Source: Chitinophagaceae bacterium (GTDB lineage: Bacteria > Bacteroidota > Bacteroidia > Chitinophagales > Chitinophagaceae). Taken from it: a stretch of DNA of 7,903 bases. The notes beneath the pieces are model-generated. The model searched no databases, was not told where the DNA came from, and saw nothing but the letters and a program-made list of their open reading frames with translations. Location: assembly GCA_947472635.1 (NCBI GenBank), contig CANJDY010000126.1:1-7903 (forward strand), read 5' to 3'. Positions 1-7,305 of the stretch are shown in pieces; position 1 is the first letter of the stretch, and every line of letters begins with the position of its first letter. Position numbers and translations under genes: made by a program.

Positions 1-2
1 AT

Positions 3-92
3 CTCCGAAGAATTAAAGGACAACATGGAAGAATAATGACTGACTATTCAATTGATGCCGGTGTGGATTTTTACTCCAGTTATTTAAAATGA
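3..92 (+). CDS. Possible 3' end of an unrecognised upstream gene (partial)
   Basis: Reading frame 3 is open from the left edge for 29 codons and stops at TGA 90-92. Its translation ends DAGVDFYSSYLK and has ordinary amino-acid composition, so it may be the C-terminus of a protein starting outside the window. The last 9 bases overlap the 3' end of the convergent DUF6702 gene, leaving no room for a terminator between them. I do not recognise the family. The main alternative is frame 1, which gives only a short tail ending NMEE and a stop at 34-36. Too little is visible to decide between the two frames, and neither may be real. Confidence 0.35.
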   Translation, partial: LRRIKGQHGRIMTDYSIDAGVDFYSSYLK

Positions 93-584
93 AAAAGTCG
101 CCTTCTCATCCGGATTATTCAGCCGACTACTTTTACGAACACCGTTTACCAGGACGTGAATAATACCCATTTGCTGAGCGTTTTCTTCGTAAAGAATATT
201 ATTTATCAATTCTATTTTTCCCAGCTTTTCTATATTTTTTGCTTCAAAATAACAAATCACAGCTTCCTCCTGTAGTTCAAATCCCAAAAATTGCAAACTC
301 GCTTTTTTCCCATCCGTCGAAATAGATAAATGCTTTTGTAAATAATTGTTGACGAGTTGACTCATTTCAGCCTTTAATTTTGCATCTTGCAGGTCAACTT
401 TTGTGATGTATTTTTTTCGCAATGATTTTTCAAAATCATCGACAAAAATTTTACAACTAATTTCCAATGTTTTTTCGATCGCATTGTGCTCAATCTCTGT
501 TACAGTTACAAAAATCGGATGATGATTGACGCCGAAATTGGTTAAAGCAAATGCAAGTAACCATTTATAAAGTATAGATGCCAT
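84..584 (-). CDS. DUF6702 family exported protein
   Basis: This is a 166-residue protein of the Bacteroidota family DUF6702, whose biochemical function is unknown. Residues 1-20 are a short basic and hydrophobic N-terminus (MASILYKWLLAFALTNF) that looks like a signal peptide or membrane anchor. They are followed by the family hallmark HHPIFVTVTEIEHN (21-34) and by LEISCKIFVDDFEKSL (40-55). The rest alternates beta-strand-like stretches, as expected for a small periplasmic beta-rich domain. The length fits the family. The first ATG is taken as start because it gives the hydrophobic leader directly. It is transcribed divergently from the HupE-like gene, with 85 bp between the start codons. The M1 peptidase gene lies just beyond HupE, and this trio is a recurrent neighbourhood in Bacteroidota as I recall it. 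Assignment is by recognised sequence pattern, not by a search. Confidence 0.82.
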   Translation of the reverse strand: MASILYKWLLAFALTNFGVNHHPIFVTVTEIEHNAIEKTLEISCKIFVDDFEKSLRKKYITKVDLQDAKLKAEMSQLVNNYLQKHLSISTDGKKASLQFLGFELQEEAVICYFEAKNIEKLGKIELINNILYEENAQQMGIIHVLVNGVRKSSRLNNPDEKATFSF

Positions 585-636
585 TTAAACAAAGAATTAG
601 CTGTTTCCCCTCTGATGAAGGATATTTGAAAAAAAA

Positions 637-644
637 CAAAATTA
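637..644 (-). promoter_or_regulatory. Candidate -7 element for the DUF6702 gene
   Basis: Read on the - strand this is TAATTTTG, a full match to the Bacteroidota primary-sigma -7 consensus TAnnTTTG. It would start transcription around position 630, about 45 bases before the DUF6702 start codon. No good -33 TTTG is found 17-23 bases upstream; the only TTTG is 4 bases away. In DNA this AT-rich a chance match is quite possible. On the + strand toward HupE I see only an imperfect GATATTTG (621-628) with no partner. Confidence 0.25.
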
Positions 645-669
645 ACAACAAACTCCCAACTAATTACAC

Positions 670-1245
670 ATGAGTGATTTTGTATTTTACTTTACAACTG
701 GCTGGAGTCATATCATTAGTTGGAATGCCCTTGACCACTTGTTGTTTATCATTGCATTGACAGCCATTTATTTGGTTGGAAACTGGAAAAATGTACTCGT
801 TTTAATCACAGCATTTACCATTGGCCATTCGCTTACATTGGCCTTGAGTGTATATGATTTAATCCGCTTTAATGAAAAATGGGTAGAGTTCCTTATTCCT
901 TGTACCATCGTTTTTACCGGCACCTTTAACCTATTGGTACCCCAAAAGGTATCGTCATTTAAGGCTAACTACTTGCTTGCATTATTATTTGGATTGATAC
1001 ACGGAATGGGCTTTGCGAATACCATTCGCTTTATGCTAGCAAAAAATCAGCATATTGCCATTCCGCTGATAAGCTTTAATTTCGGTTTAGAAGTCGGCCA
1101 GATTGCTTTGGTATCAATGGTTTTATTAACTTGCTATTGCTGGGTTAATAAGTTTGGGCTCAACAGGCATTGGTGGATAGGGTCATTATCTGGATTTGCC
1201 ATTTTAATAGCACTCAAAATGGCTGCAGAAAGATGGCCCCTTTAA
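670..1245 (+). CDS. HupE/UreJ-type integral membrane protein
   Basis: This 191-residue, very hydrophobic protein matches the HupE/UreJ_2 family (PF13795 type). About six transmembrane segments can be seen (roughly 15-36, 42-62, 72-90, 99-119, 130-155 and 168-186). Conserved polar and histidine motifs sit in or next to them: ALDHLLFI (20-27), TAFTIGHSLTL (47-57), GLIHGMGFA (108-116) and FNFGLEVGQIA (136-146). Similar intramembrane histidine motifs occur in nickel/cobalt permeases such as HupE, UreJ and NicO. Metal transport is therefore a reasonable but unproven guess; no hydrogenase or urease gene is in the window. Start: first ATG after an AT-rich leader, with no Shine-Dalgarno site, as is usual in this phylum. 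It is complete and in line with family length. It is divergent from DUF6702 and lies 91 bp before the M1 gene in the same orientation, so co-transcription is possible. Confidence 0.85.
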   Translation: MSDFVFYFTTGWSHIISWNALDHLLFIIALTAIYLVGNWKNVLVLITAFTIGHSLTLALSVYDLIRFNEKWVEFLIPCTIVFTGTFNLLVPQKVSSFKANYLLALLFGLIHGMGFANTIRFMLAKNQHIAIPLISFNFGLEVGQIALVSMVLLTCYCWVNKFGLNRHWWIGSLSGFAILIALKMAAERWPL

Positions 1246-1336
1246 CTTAGGGATTGCCCAAACATTTTTGTACTGCTTTACCGAAGTACAATTTAAAATG
1301 AAAGATAGTATACTGATAAATATAAATTTTACAACA

Positions 1337-3733
1337 ATGAAAAAAATAATTTTATTTTCCATTTTATTTGCCTTTACCTTTTGCAGCCATGCACAGGATA
1401 TTAAAAACAATCCGGGTAGTAACCATGGAAATCGCTTTGAACAATTGGGCACCATCCTTCCTACACCCAACGAGTACAGAACTGCAAGTGGTGCACCTGG
1501 TCCAAAATATTGGCAACAGCGCTGCGACTATGATATTGTTTGCGAACTAGATGAACCCAATCGTAAACTGAATGGAAAAGAAACCATCACCTACTTTAAT
1601 AACTCACCCGATCCGCTCTCCTATTTGTGGATACAATTGGATGAGAACGAGCATAGCAGCAAAAATAACGCTGGGTACCAAGTAAGCAATGAAATGCCTA
1701 AAACTGTATCTGAGCAGGATATCATCCGATTCAGTGGCAAAACCGACAAAGAGTATGGAGATAATATCCTACAGGTTACTGATGCTGCAGGAAAACCACT
1801 AGTATATACTACCAACAAAACGATGATGCGCATTGAGTTGCCTAGTTCTTTAAAGCCTGGCCAGCAATTTATACTAAAAATTGAATGGAACTACTTTATC
1901 TCTGAACGGATTAAATATGGCGGACGGGGAGGGTATGAATATTTTCCAGAAGACGGCAATGACCTATTTACGATGACCCAATGGTACCCTCGCCTTTGTG
2001 TATACAGTGATTTTCAAGGTTGGCAAAATCACCAGTTTGCCGGAAGTGGCGAATTTGCTTTGACCTTTGGCAATTTTAAGGTGGCGATGACCGTACCTGC
2101 AGATCATGTGGTGCTATCTACTGGAGTAGGACAAAATTACCAGCAGGTATTATCCCCTGCACAATTTGGCAGATGGCAGAAAGCACAAACATCGAAAGAG
2201 GTGATAGAAATTGTAACCTTGGCAGAAGCCACCGCGAGAGAAAAACAAAAATCAACTCAAAAGAAAACATGGATATTTAAGGCCGAAATGGTACGTGATT
2301 TTGCTTGGGGAAGCAGCCGAAAATTTATCTGGGATGCAATGCCGGTAAAAATAGAAGGTAAAAAAGTTATGTGCATGAGCGGTTACGGAAAAGAAGCGTA
2401 TAACCTGTATCGTAAATTCAGTACCAAAGTAGTGGCACATACGATTCAAACTTATTCAAAATTTACCATCCCCTATCCCTACCCAGTAGCACAAAGCCTC
2501 GAAGCAGCTAGCGGAATGGAGTACCCGATGATTTGCTTCAACCACGGAAGATGCGAAAAAGACGGTACCTATAGCGAGGGTACCAAAAATGGAATGCTTG
2601 GAGTAGTAATACACGAAGTAGGGCACAACTTTTTTCCTATGATCATCAATAGTGATGAAAGACAATGGACCTGGATGGATGAAGGGCTAAATTCATACTG
2701 TGAATACCTTACAGAGGAACTTTGGGATAATAAATTTCCGGTTACAAAAGGTCCTGCCTACAAAATAGTGGACTACATGAAATTACCAAAAGACCAGCTG
2801 GAGCCCATCATGACCAATAGTGAAAATATTATTCAATTTGGGCCAAATGCCTATACTAAACCTTCCACTGGGTTAAATATTTTAAGAGAAACCATCGTAG
2901 GAAGGGATCTATTTGACTATGCCTTCAAAGAATATTCAAAGCGTTGGGCTTTTAAACATCCTACACCCGCTGATTTGTTCAGAACAATTGAAGATGCTTG
3001 TGGTGAGGATTTAGATTGGTTTTGGAGAGGCTGGTTTTACGGAACCGACCCCTGCGATATTTCTTTAGACTCTGTAAAATGGGCTAATCTTGGCTTTGAA
3101 AACCCTTCCTCAATACCCCCCACTACAGGCAGAGGTCGCCGAAGAAGCACTTCATTTTCACAGGGTATTCCTAAGCCATTACTGAATTCATTTGATGATA
3201 TTTCAAAGATCAGAAATAGGGAAGATAAAAAATTAAATTTCGCCACAGATGCAGATAGCAGTTTAAGGGATTTTTATTGGAAGTACGATAGGGATTTAGT
3301 GGTAGTGGACAATAGCCCTGCTAAAACCACCCTACCAGCTTCGGTTATAGACACACTGACCAATGAACAGAAAATTGCAATAGCAGGAAATAAAAATATG
3401 TACGAACTATCCTTTAGCAACAAAGGTGGGCTAATAATGCCTATTATTATCGAATGGACCTACCAGGATGGTAGCAAAGAGATTGACAGAATTCCAGCAC
3501 AGATCTGGAGAAAAAATGAAAATAACGTCACAAAAACATTCTTAAAAGATAAAGTGGTTGCATCCATCAAATTGGATCCCTTGAAAGAAACGGCAGATAT
3601 CAACGAAAGCAACAATGTTTGGCCTGCCGCTACAACACCTAGTAAATTTCAATTGTTTAAGGTCGGCCAAGCCTCCGGAAGAGGTGCTGCAACAGGTAGC
3701 ATCAACCCAATGCAAAAAGAAATTAAAAAATAA
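1337..3733 (+). CDS. M1 family zinc metallopeptidase (exported)
   Basis: This is a 798-residue secreted or periplasmic gluzincin of the aminopeptidase N (M1) family, which removes N-terminal residues from peptides. Residues 1-19 form a signal peptide (MKKIILFSILFAFTFCSHA, cleavage before QD). The zinc site is complete: HEVGH at 426-430 and the third ligand Glu449 after exactly 18 residues (WMDEG). The exopeptidase motif appears as GMEYP (393-397), in place of GAMEN. Tyr506 (AYTKPSTG) is a candidate transition-state tyrosine. A beta-rich C-terminal region ends near NESNNVWP (756-763), a pattern I associate with Bacteroidota members. An Arg-rich insert, GRGRRRS (598-604), is odd and probably a surface loop. 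No T9SS sorting domain is seen, so a periplasmic location is likely. Start: the ATG at 1337 opens the signal peptide; upstream in-frame starts at 1268 (TTG) and 1298 (ATG) would bury it. It sits next to HupE and DUF6702, and the substrate is unknown. Confidence 0.93.
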   Translation: MKKIILFSILFAFTFCSHAQDIKNNPGSNHGNRFEQLGTILPTPNEYRTASGAPGPKYWQQRCDYDIVCELDEPNRKLNGKETITYFNNSPDPLSYLWIQLDENEHSSKNNAGYQVSNEMPKTVSEQDIIRFSGKTDKEYGDNILQVTDAAGKPLVYTTNKTMMRIELPSSLKPGQQFILKIEWNYFISERIKYGGRGGYEYFPEDGNDLFTMTQWYPRLCVYSDFQGWQNHQFAGSGEFALTFGNFKVAMTVPADHVVLSTGVGQNYQQVLSPAQFGRWQKAQTSKEVIEIVTLAEATAREKQKSTQKKTWIFKAEMVRDFAWGSSRKFIWDAMPVKIEGKKVMCMSGYGKEAYNLYRKFSTKVVAHTIQTYSKFTIPYPYPVAQSLEAASGMEYPMICFNHGRCEKDGTYSEGTKNGMLGVVIHEVGHNFFPMIINSDERQWTWMDEGLNSYCEYLTEELWDNKFPVTKGPAYKIVDYMKLPKDQLEPIMTNSENIIQFGPNAYTKPSTGLNILRETIVGRDLFDYAFKEYSKRWAFKHPTPADLFRTIEDACGEDLDWFWRGWFYGTDPCDISLDSVKWANLGFENPSSIPPTTGRGRRRSTSFSQGIPKPLLNSFDDISKIRNREDKKLNFATDADSSLRDFYWKYDRDLVVVDNSPAKTTLPASVIDTLTNEQKIAIAGNKNMYELSFSNKGGLIMPIIIEWTYQDGSKEIDRIPAQIWRKNENNVTKTFLKDKVVASIKLDPLKETADINESNNVWPAATTPSKFQLFKVGQASGRGAATGSINPMQKEIKK

Positions 3734-3742
3734 ATACGCTTT

Positions 3743-3786
3743 CATAATAAAGATGACACTAGTGATAAGGTGTCATCTTTATTATG
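3743..3786. terminator. Perfect 17-bp hairpin, bidirectional terminator
   Basis: The left arm at 3743-3759 (CATAATAAAGATGACAC) and the right arm at 3770-3786 are exact reverse complements, with a 10-base loop. The stem is A-rich on its 5' side and U-rich on its 3' side on either strand, so it can act both ways. It lies 9 bases after the M1 stop and 2 bases before the stop of the convergent MORN_2 gene. This is the expected place for a shared Rho-independent terminator. Confidence 0.85.
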
Positions 3787-3788
3787 AT

Positions 3789-4487
3789 TTATAACCCTGT
3801 CTTACCCACTCTTTCGAGTTCTTGACGTTTCTTTTTACCATACTTTTTCTCGTAATCTAATATTTCTTTTGTCTTCACTTTCTCTTTTACGGAGGCTTCT
3901 GCTTTCGGTGTCTCTACAACGGCAGCATTATTATCTGGCTCTTTTAATAAAAATCCCCGGTCATATTTTTCTGACTTAACCAACCCACCCGCTGCATTAA
4001 AATATTTCCAAACCCCATCCGGAACACTATACTGCATCGATTTTAGTATTTTGTAACTCAAAATTTCATTGTTCTCTTTGCCATACACCGGAATAGTATC
4101 AAAGGGTACATCAGGATTATACCCCCGCCATCCCTCTTGCCTTTGAAGTCCCCCCAAAAAATTAAAATATTCCTGCAGACCATCCTTACCCCCAAAAAGA
4201 TAATTCTCCACTGCTAAAATATCACCCGCGCTGGTATACCTTCTCCAAACACCAGTTTTTTGACCATCCTTGTAAAGCCCTTCTTCTTCATAGCCAGGCT
4301 CCTCTCTTATTTCGCCAACTGATGTGACCCACTTACCTTGTTTCAACCCTTTTTTGTCAATAGCATTCAGCGTATCACCCTTCGCCGATAACACATATTC
4401 CTTATATTGAGCTGATCCCCTCAAAACAAAGAATACCAAGATCCCAATTAAAATTAATTGACGTAATTTTAGCAATGGATTGTCCAT
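3789..4487 (-). CDS. Exported MORN_2-repeat protein (YwqK-like)
   Basis: This 232-residue protein has an N-terminal signal peptide (1-26, hydrophobic core LILIGILVFFVL, then GSAQ). It carries several MORN_2-type repeats: GLKQGKWV (47-54), EEGLYKDGQKTGVWRRYTSAGD (68-89), ENYLFGGKDGLQEYFNFLGG (94-113) and PDGVWKYFNAAGGLVKSEKY (156-175). The C-terminus (about 192-232) is charged, Lys/Glu-rich and probably extended or helical. Databases often call such proteins YwqK family antitoxins, but the export signal argues against a cytosolic antitoxin, and no toxin gene is nearby. The repeats suggest a beta-rich binding or structural role in the envelope; the real function is unknown. The first ATG is chosen because it gives a well-shaped signal peptide. 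The gene converges on M1 through the shared hairpin and is divergent from the Asp-box gene across only 16 bp, so its promoter must lie inside that gene's 5' end. Confidence 0.8.
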   Translation of the reverse strand: MDNPLLKLRQLILIGILVFFVLRGSAQYKEYVLSAKGDTLNAIDKKGLKQGKWVTSVGEIREEPGYEEEGLYKDGQKTGVWRRYTSAGDILAVENYLFGGKDGLQEYFNFLGGLQRQEGWRGYNPDVPFDTIPVYGKENNEILSYKILKSMQYSVPDGVWKYFNAAGGLVKSEKYDRGFLLKEPDNNAAVVETPKAEASVKEKVKTKEILDYEKKYGKKKRQELERVGKTGL

Positions 4488-4503
4488 ATAAAAAATTTTT
4501 AAA

Positions 4504-7161
4504 ATGAAATGCCTCTACAAAGCTAGTTTTTCTTTTACAATCATTTTGCTCGCCGGCTTTTTTTTAACATCTATTGCGCAAATTAAACCATCGAGTGCAA
4601 TGGAAAGGCTTAATAGCCTTCAAAAAAGAAAACTAGGCAACAACAGTCCTCTTTTAAAAAACATTAGCTTCAGAAACATTGGTCCAACGCAAATGAATGG
4701 ACGGGTAGTAGATATTGAAGTGAACCCAATTGATCCGACAGAGTTTTATGTGGCCTATGCAAGTGGTGGACTTTGGCATACCACCAATAATGGACTAAGT
4801 TTTGTACCGATTTTCGAACAAGAAGATGCATTCAGCATCGGGGATATTGCCGTAAATTGGAAACCATCCTCCGCCAATCAATCAAGAATTATATGGATTG
4901 GAACAGGAGAGGTAAACAGCAGTAGAAGTAGTTATAGTGGAACAGGTGTTTATAAGTCGATCGATAATGGTAAAAATTGGGCGTACTTGGGCCTACCTGA
5001 AAGTCACCATATTGGTGAAATTATTTTACACCCTACCAATGAAAATATTGCTTGGGTTGCCGTACTGGGACATTTATATTCTTCCAACAAGGAAAGAGGC
5101 GTTTATAAAACAATCGATGGAGGTAAATCATGGGTGCAAAGCTTGGCGATTGACCAAAATACCGGTGCCGTGGAAATGGACATCAATTTACAAAACCCCG
5201 ATGAACTATATGCCTGCACCTGGTATCGAACCAGGAGTGCATGGGACTTTAACCCTATTGGGAAAACAAGTGGCATTTACAAAACAACGGATGGGGGAAA
5301 TAACTGGAAACTATTAACTGGAAAAGGAAGTGGCTTTCCTATGGGGGATAGTGTGGGCAGAATTGGTGTAGCCATTTTTCAAAAAAACCCTCAAATTGTT
5401 TACGCAGTAGTAGATAATAATTTTAGCCTACCAGATACTGCTGTAAAAAAAATAGCTACTGCTACCTATACAGTGGAAGACTTTAAAAATATATCGAAAG
5501 AAAATTTTTTACATCTCAACAATGCAAAACTAGATAGTTTTTTATTGGACAAAGAATTTCCGGAAAAATACAATGCAAAAAAAATTAAAGCTTCTATTGA
5601 AACGGGCCAACTTAACCCCTCCGCTGTGTATGATTGGTTGGTTGCAGATGATGGATTCCAAAACCTTGGGATAATTGGCTGCGAAATTTACAGAACTGAC
5701 AATGGCGGACAAAATTGGGAAAAAGTTAATACTAAGCAAATCAAGGTATTTAGCAGCTATGGCTATTATTTTGGAAAAATATACGTTTCCCCCAATAACG
5801 AAAACAAAGTGATTAGTTTTGGAACCGGCATGATTGTTAGTAACGATGGCGGAAAAACTTTCACTGCCGTTGATAAGGACAATACCCATGGCGACTGGCA
5901 TACTTGCTGGATCAATCCAAATAAAGATAGTCACTGGATAGCAGGAAATGATGGGGGGTGCAATATCACCTACGACAATGGCAATAAATGGTTTAAGGTT
6001 ACTAGTGTGCCTGCTGGACAATTTTATGGCATTACCACAGATAATGCAAAGCCCTATCAAGTTTACGGCGGTTTACAGGACAATGGAACCTGGGTAGGCT
6101 CATCTGCAATAGGAAGAGGAAGTTCTAGTTTTTCTTTTGCCGAAAAAAACAAACAACCCGATCCTGAGGAATTTAATTGGAAATCAATTGGTGGTGGAGA
6201 TGGGATGCAGGTGCAAATAGATACTAGGGATAATAAAACGGCCTATTGCGGATACCAATTTGGTTTTTACAACCGAAAAAATACAGATACTGGAAAAGCA
6301 TTTCCTATTCATCCAATGCATGATTTAGGAGAAGACAAATTAAGGTACAACTGGCAAACACCTATCCTACTAAGCAAACATAACCAGGATATATTTTATA
6401 TTGGATCCAACAAACTGCATCGCAGTTTAAACAAAGCAGAAAACCTTCAGACAATCAGTGATGACTTGACCAAGGGAAAAAAAATCGGAAAAGTTCCTTA
6501 TGGAACCATTACTACCATCAGTGAATCGCCCTTGAAATTTGGACTGTTATATGCTGGCACAGATGATGGCAATATTCAAATCAGCAAAGATGGTGGATAT
6601 ACCTGGTCCCTTATCAATAAAGGCCTTCCGGGAAATTTATGGGTAAGCAAAATTGCTGCATCCGCGCACAAAGAAGGTAGAGTGCTCGTTACTTTAAATG
6701 GATACCGCTTCGATAATTTTACCCCCTGGCTATACTTAAGCGAAGATTATGGAACCACCTGGAATCAACTGGGTAGCAATTTACCCATGGAGCCGCTCAA
6801 CGTTGTCAAAGAAGACCCGGTAATAGAAAATATTCTTTATGTTGGAACTGACAATGGCCTATATGCTTCTTTTGACTTAGGAAAAAGTTTTATGAATATG
6901 GGCAACCATCTACCGAGGGTGCCCATACATGATTTGGTCATACAGGAAAGGGAAAATGAATTAGTGGTAGGTACCCATGGAAGAAGTATCTATATAACCC
7001 AGTTGGATACCGTTCATAAAATATACAACCACTTTATTCGTACCCAAGAGATGAAAGCATCCTTACTTACTTTTGATCCTAAGCAAATGAATGAGGGAGA
7101 ATCAGCTATTGATTGCCCGCCGGCTTTATCTACCAAAAGAAAAAGAAGACTGATAAAGTAG
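4504..7161 (+). CDS. Exported Asp-box (BNR) / VPS10-like beta-propeller protein
   Basis: This 885-residue protein has a signal peptide (about 1-25, MKCLYKASFSFTIILLAGFF, cleaved near TSIAQ). I count ten Asp-box-like repeats (S/T-x-D-x-G-x-x-W/F), at about 93-99, 152-159, 203-210, 261-268, 398-405, 446-453, 489-496, 694-701, 746-753 and 789-796. The spacing suggests two beta-propellers of the VPS10/sortilin or exo-alpha-sialidase-like fold. A helical, charged insertion with no Asp-boxes lies at about 305-385. The HGRS motif in GTHGRSIYI, near the end of the propeller, is typical of this family in Bacteroidota. Databases often label relatives glycosyl hydrolases, but Asp-boxes are structural, and I see no sialidase FRIP motif or catalytic set, so enzyme activity is unproven. 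The C-terminus stops soon after the propeller and ends in a basic tail (KRKRRLIK); many relatives, as I recall, carry an additional C-terminal domain. No T9SS sorting domain is evident. The ATG at 4504 is favoured by the signal peptide. Confidence 0.88.
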   Translation: MKCLYKASFSFTIILLAGFFLTSIAQIKPSSAMERLNSLQKRKLGNNSPLLKNISFRNIGPTQMNGRVVDIEVNPIDPTEFYVAYASGGLWHTTNNGLSFVPIFEQEDAFSIGDIAVNWKPSSANQSRIIWIGTGEVNSSRSSYSGTGVYKSIDNGKNWAYLGLPESHHIGEIILHPTNENIAWVAVLGHLYSSNKERGVYKTIDGGKSWVQSLAIDQNTGAVEMDINLQNPDELYACTWYRTRSAWDFNPIGKTSGIYKTTDGGNNWKLLTGKGSGFPMGDSVGRIGVAIFQKNPQIVYAVVDNNFSLPDTAVKKIATATYTVEDFKNISKENFLHLNNAKLDSFLLDKEFPEKYNAKKIKASIETGQLNPSAVYDWLVADDGFQNLGIIGCEIYRTDNGGQNWEKVNTKQIKVFSSYGYYFGKIYVSPNNENKVISFGTGMIVSNDGGKTFTAVDKDNTHGDWHTCWINPNKDSHWIAGNDGGCNITYDNGNKWFKVTSVPAGQFYGITTDNAKPYQVYGGLQDNGTWVGSSAIGRGSSSFSFAEKNKQPDPEEFNWKSIGGGDGMQVQIDTRDNKTAYCGYQFGFYNRKNTDTGKAFPIHPMHDLGEDKLRYNWQTPILLSKHNQDIFYIGSNKLHRSLNKAENLQTISDDLTKGKKIGKVPYGTITTISESPLKFGLLYAGTDDGNIQISKDGGYTWSLINKGLPGNLWVSKIAASAHKEGRVLVTLNGYRFDNFTPWLYLSEDYGTTWNQLGSNLPMEPLNVVKEDPVIENILYVGTDNGLYASFDLGKSFMNMGNHLPRVPIHDLVIQERENELVVGTHGRSIYITQLDTVHKIYNHFIRTQEMKASLLTFDPKQMNEGESAIDCPPALSTKRKRRLIK
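4518..4525 (-). promoter_or_regulatory. Candidate -7 element for the MORN_2 gene, inside the divergent gene
   Basis: On the - strand this reads TAGCTTTG, a full match to TAnnTTTG. Transcription would begin near 4511, about 24 bases before the MORN_2 start codon. The only nearby TTG (4538-4540) is 12 bases upstream, closer than the usual 17-23, so the -33 element is poor. The 16-bp gap between the divergent start codons means a promoter must lie about here, within codons 5-8 of the propeller gene. That is the main support. Confidence 0.3.
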
Positions 7162-7217
7162 TGGTGTAGTTTACTATAGAAAGTCTTCATTGAAAATAAG
7201 TTAAACGAAAAAATAAA

Positions 7218-7252
7218 CTTGCCAAAAAAATATCGTGTAAACCCTACCTTTG
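7218..7252 (+). promoter_or_regulatory. Bacteroidota-type promoter for the peroxiredoxin gene
   Basis: A -33 element CTTG (7218-7221) and a perfect -7 element TACCTTTG (7245-7252) are 23 bases apart. That fits the Bacteroidota consensus TTTG or TTG, 17-23 bases, then TAnnTTTG. Transcription would begin near 7259 and give a leader of about 47 bases, AT-rich and without a Shine-Dalgarno site. This is the best promoter match in the window and implies that the peroxiredoxin is transcribed on its own and not only by read-through from the propeller gene. No oxidative-stress operator is recognised. Confidence 0.55.
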
Positions 7253-7305
7253 CATTTCGTATTGAACGAATAAACAATCTAATATTCATCATTAAAAATT
7301 AAATT

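Noticed and set aside
1241..1270. A promoter for the M1 gene (TTTA 1241-1244, CATTTTTG 1263-1270, spacer 18)
   Set aside because: Both elements deviate from consensus, so it is not listed as a feature, although the spacing is suitable.
1268..1336. An in-frame 23-codon N-terminal extension of the M1 gene from TTG 1268, or from ATG 1298
   Set aside because: It would place polar residues ahead of a textbook signal peptide that begins at the ATG at 1337.
1204..1470. An 88-codon - strand frame spanning the HupE/M1 junction
   Set aside because: It overlaps both well-supported genes and has no recognised motif.
3789..4487. A toxin-antitoxin system suggested by the YwqK-like repeats
   Set aside because: The protein has an export signal and there is no toxin-like neighbour; the antitoxin label is a database habit for MORN_2 proteins.
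4937..5317. A 126-codon + strand frame overlapping the propeller gene
   Set aside because: The frame in use carries continuous Asp-box repeats through this stretch; this one has no family pattern.
5542..6060. A 172-codon open frame on the - strand
   Set aside because: It lies wholly inside the propeller gene, shows no recognisable domain, and is explained as a shadow of the + strand frame.
4504..7161. Sialidase or glycosidase activity for the Asp-box protein
   Set aside because: Asp-boxes are structural turns found in many propellers; no FRIP motif or catalytic residue set was seen.
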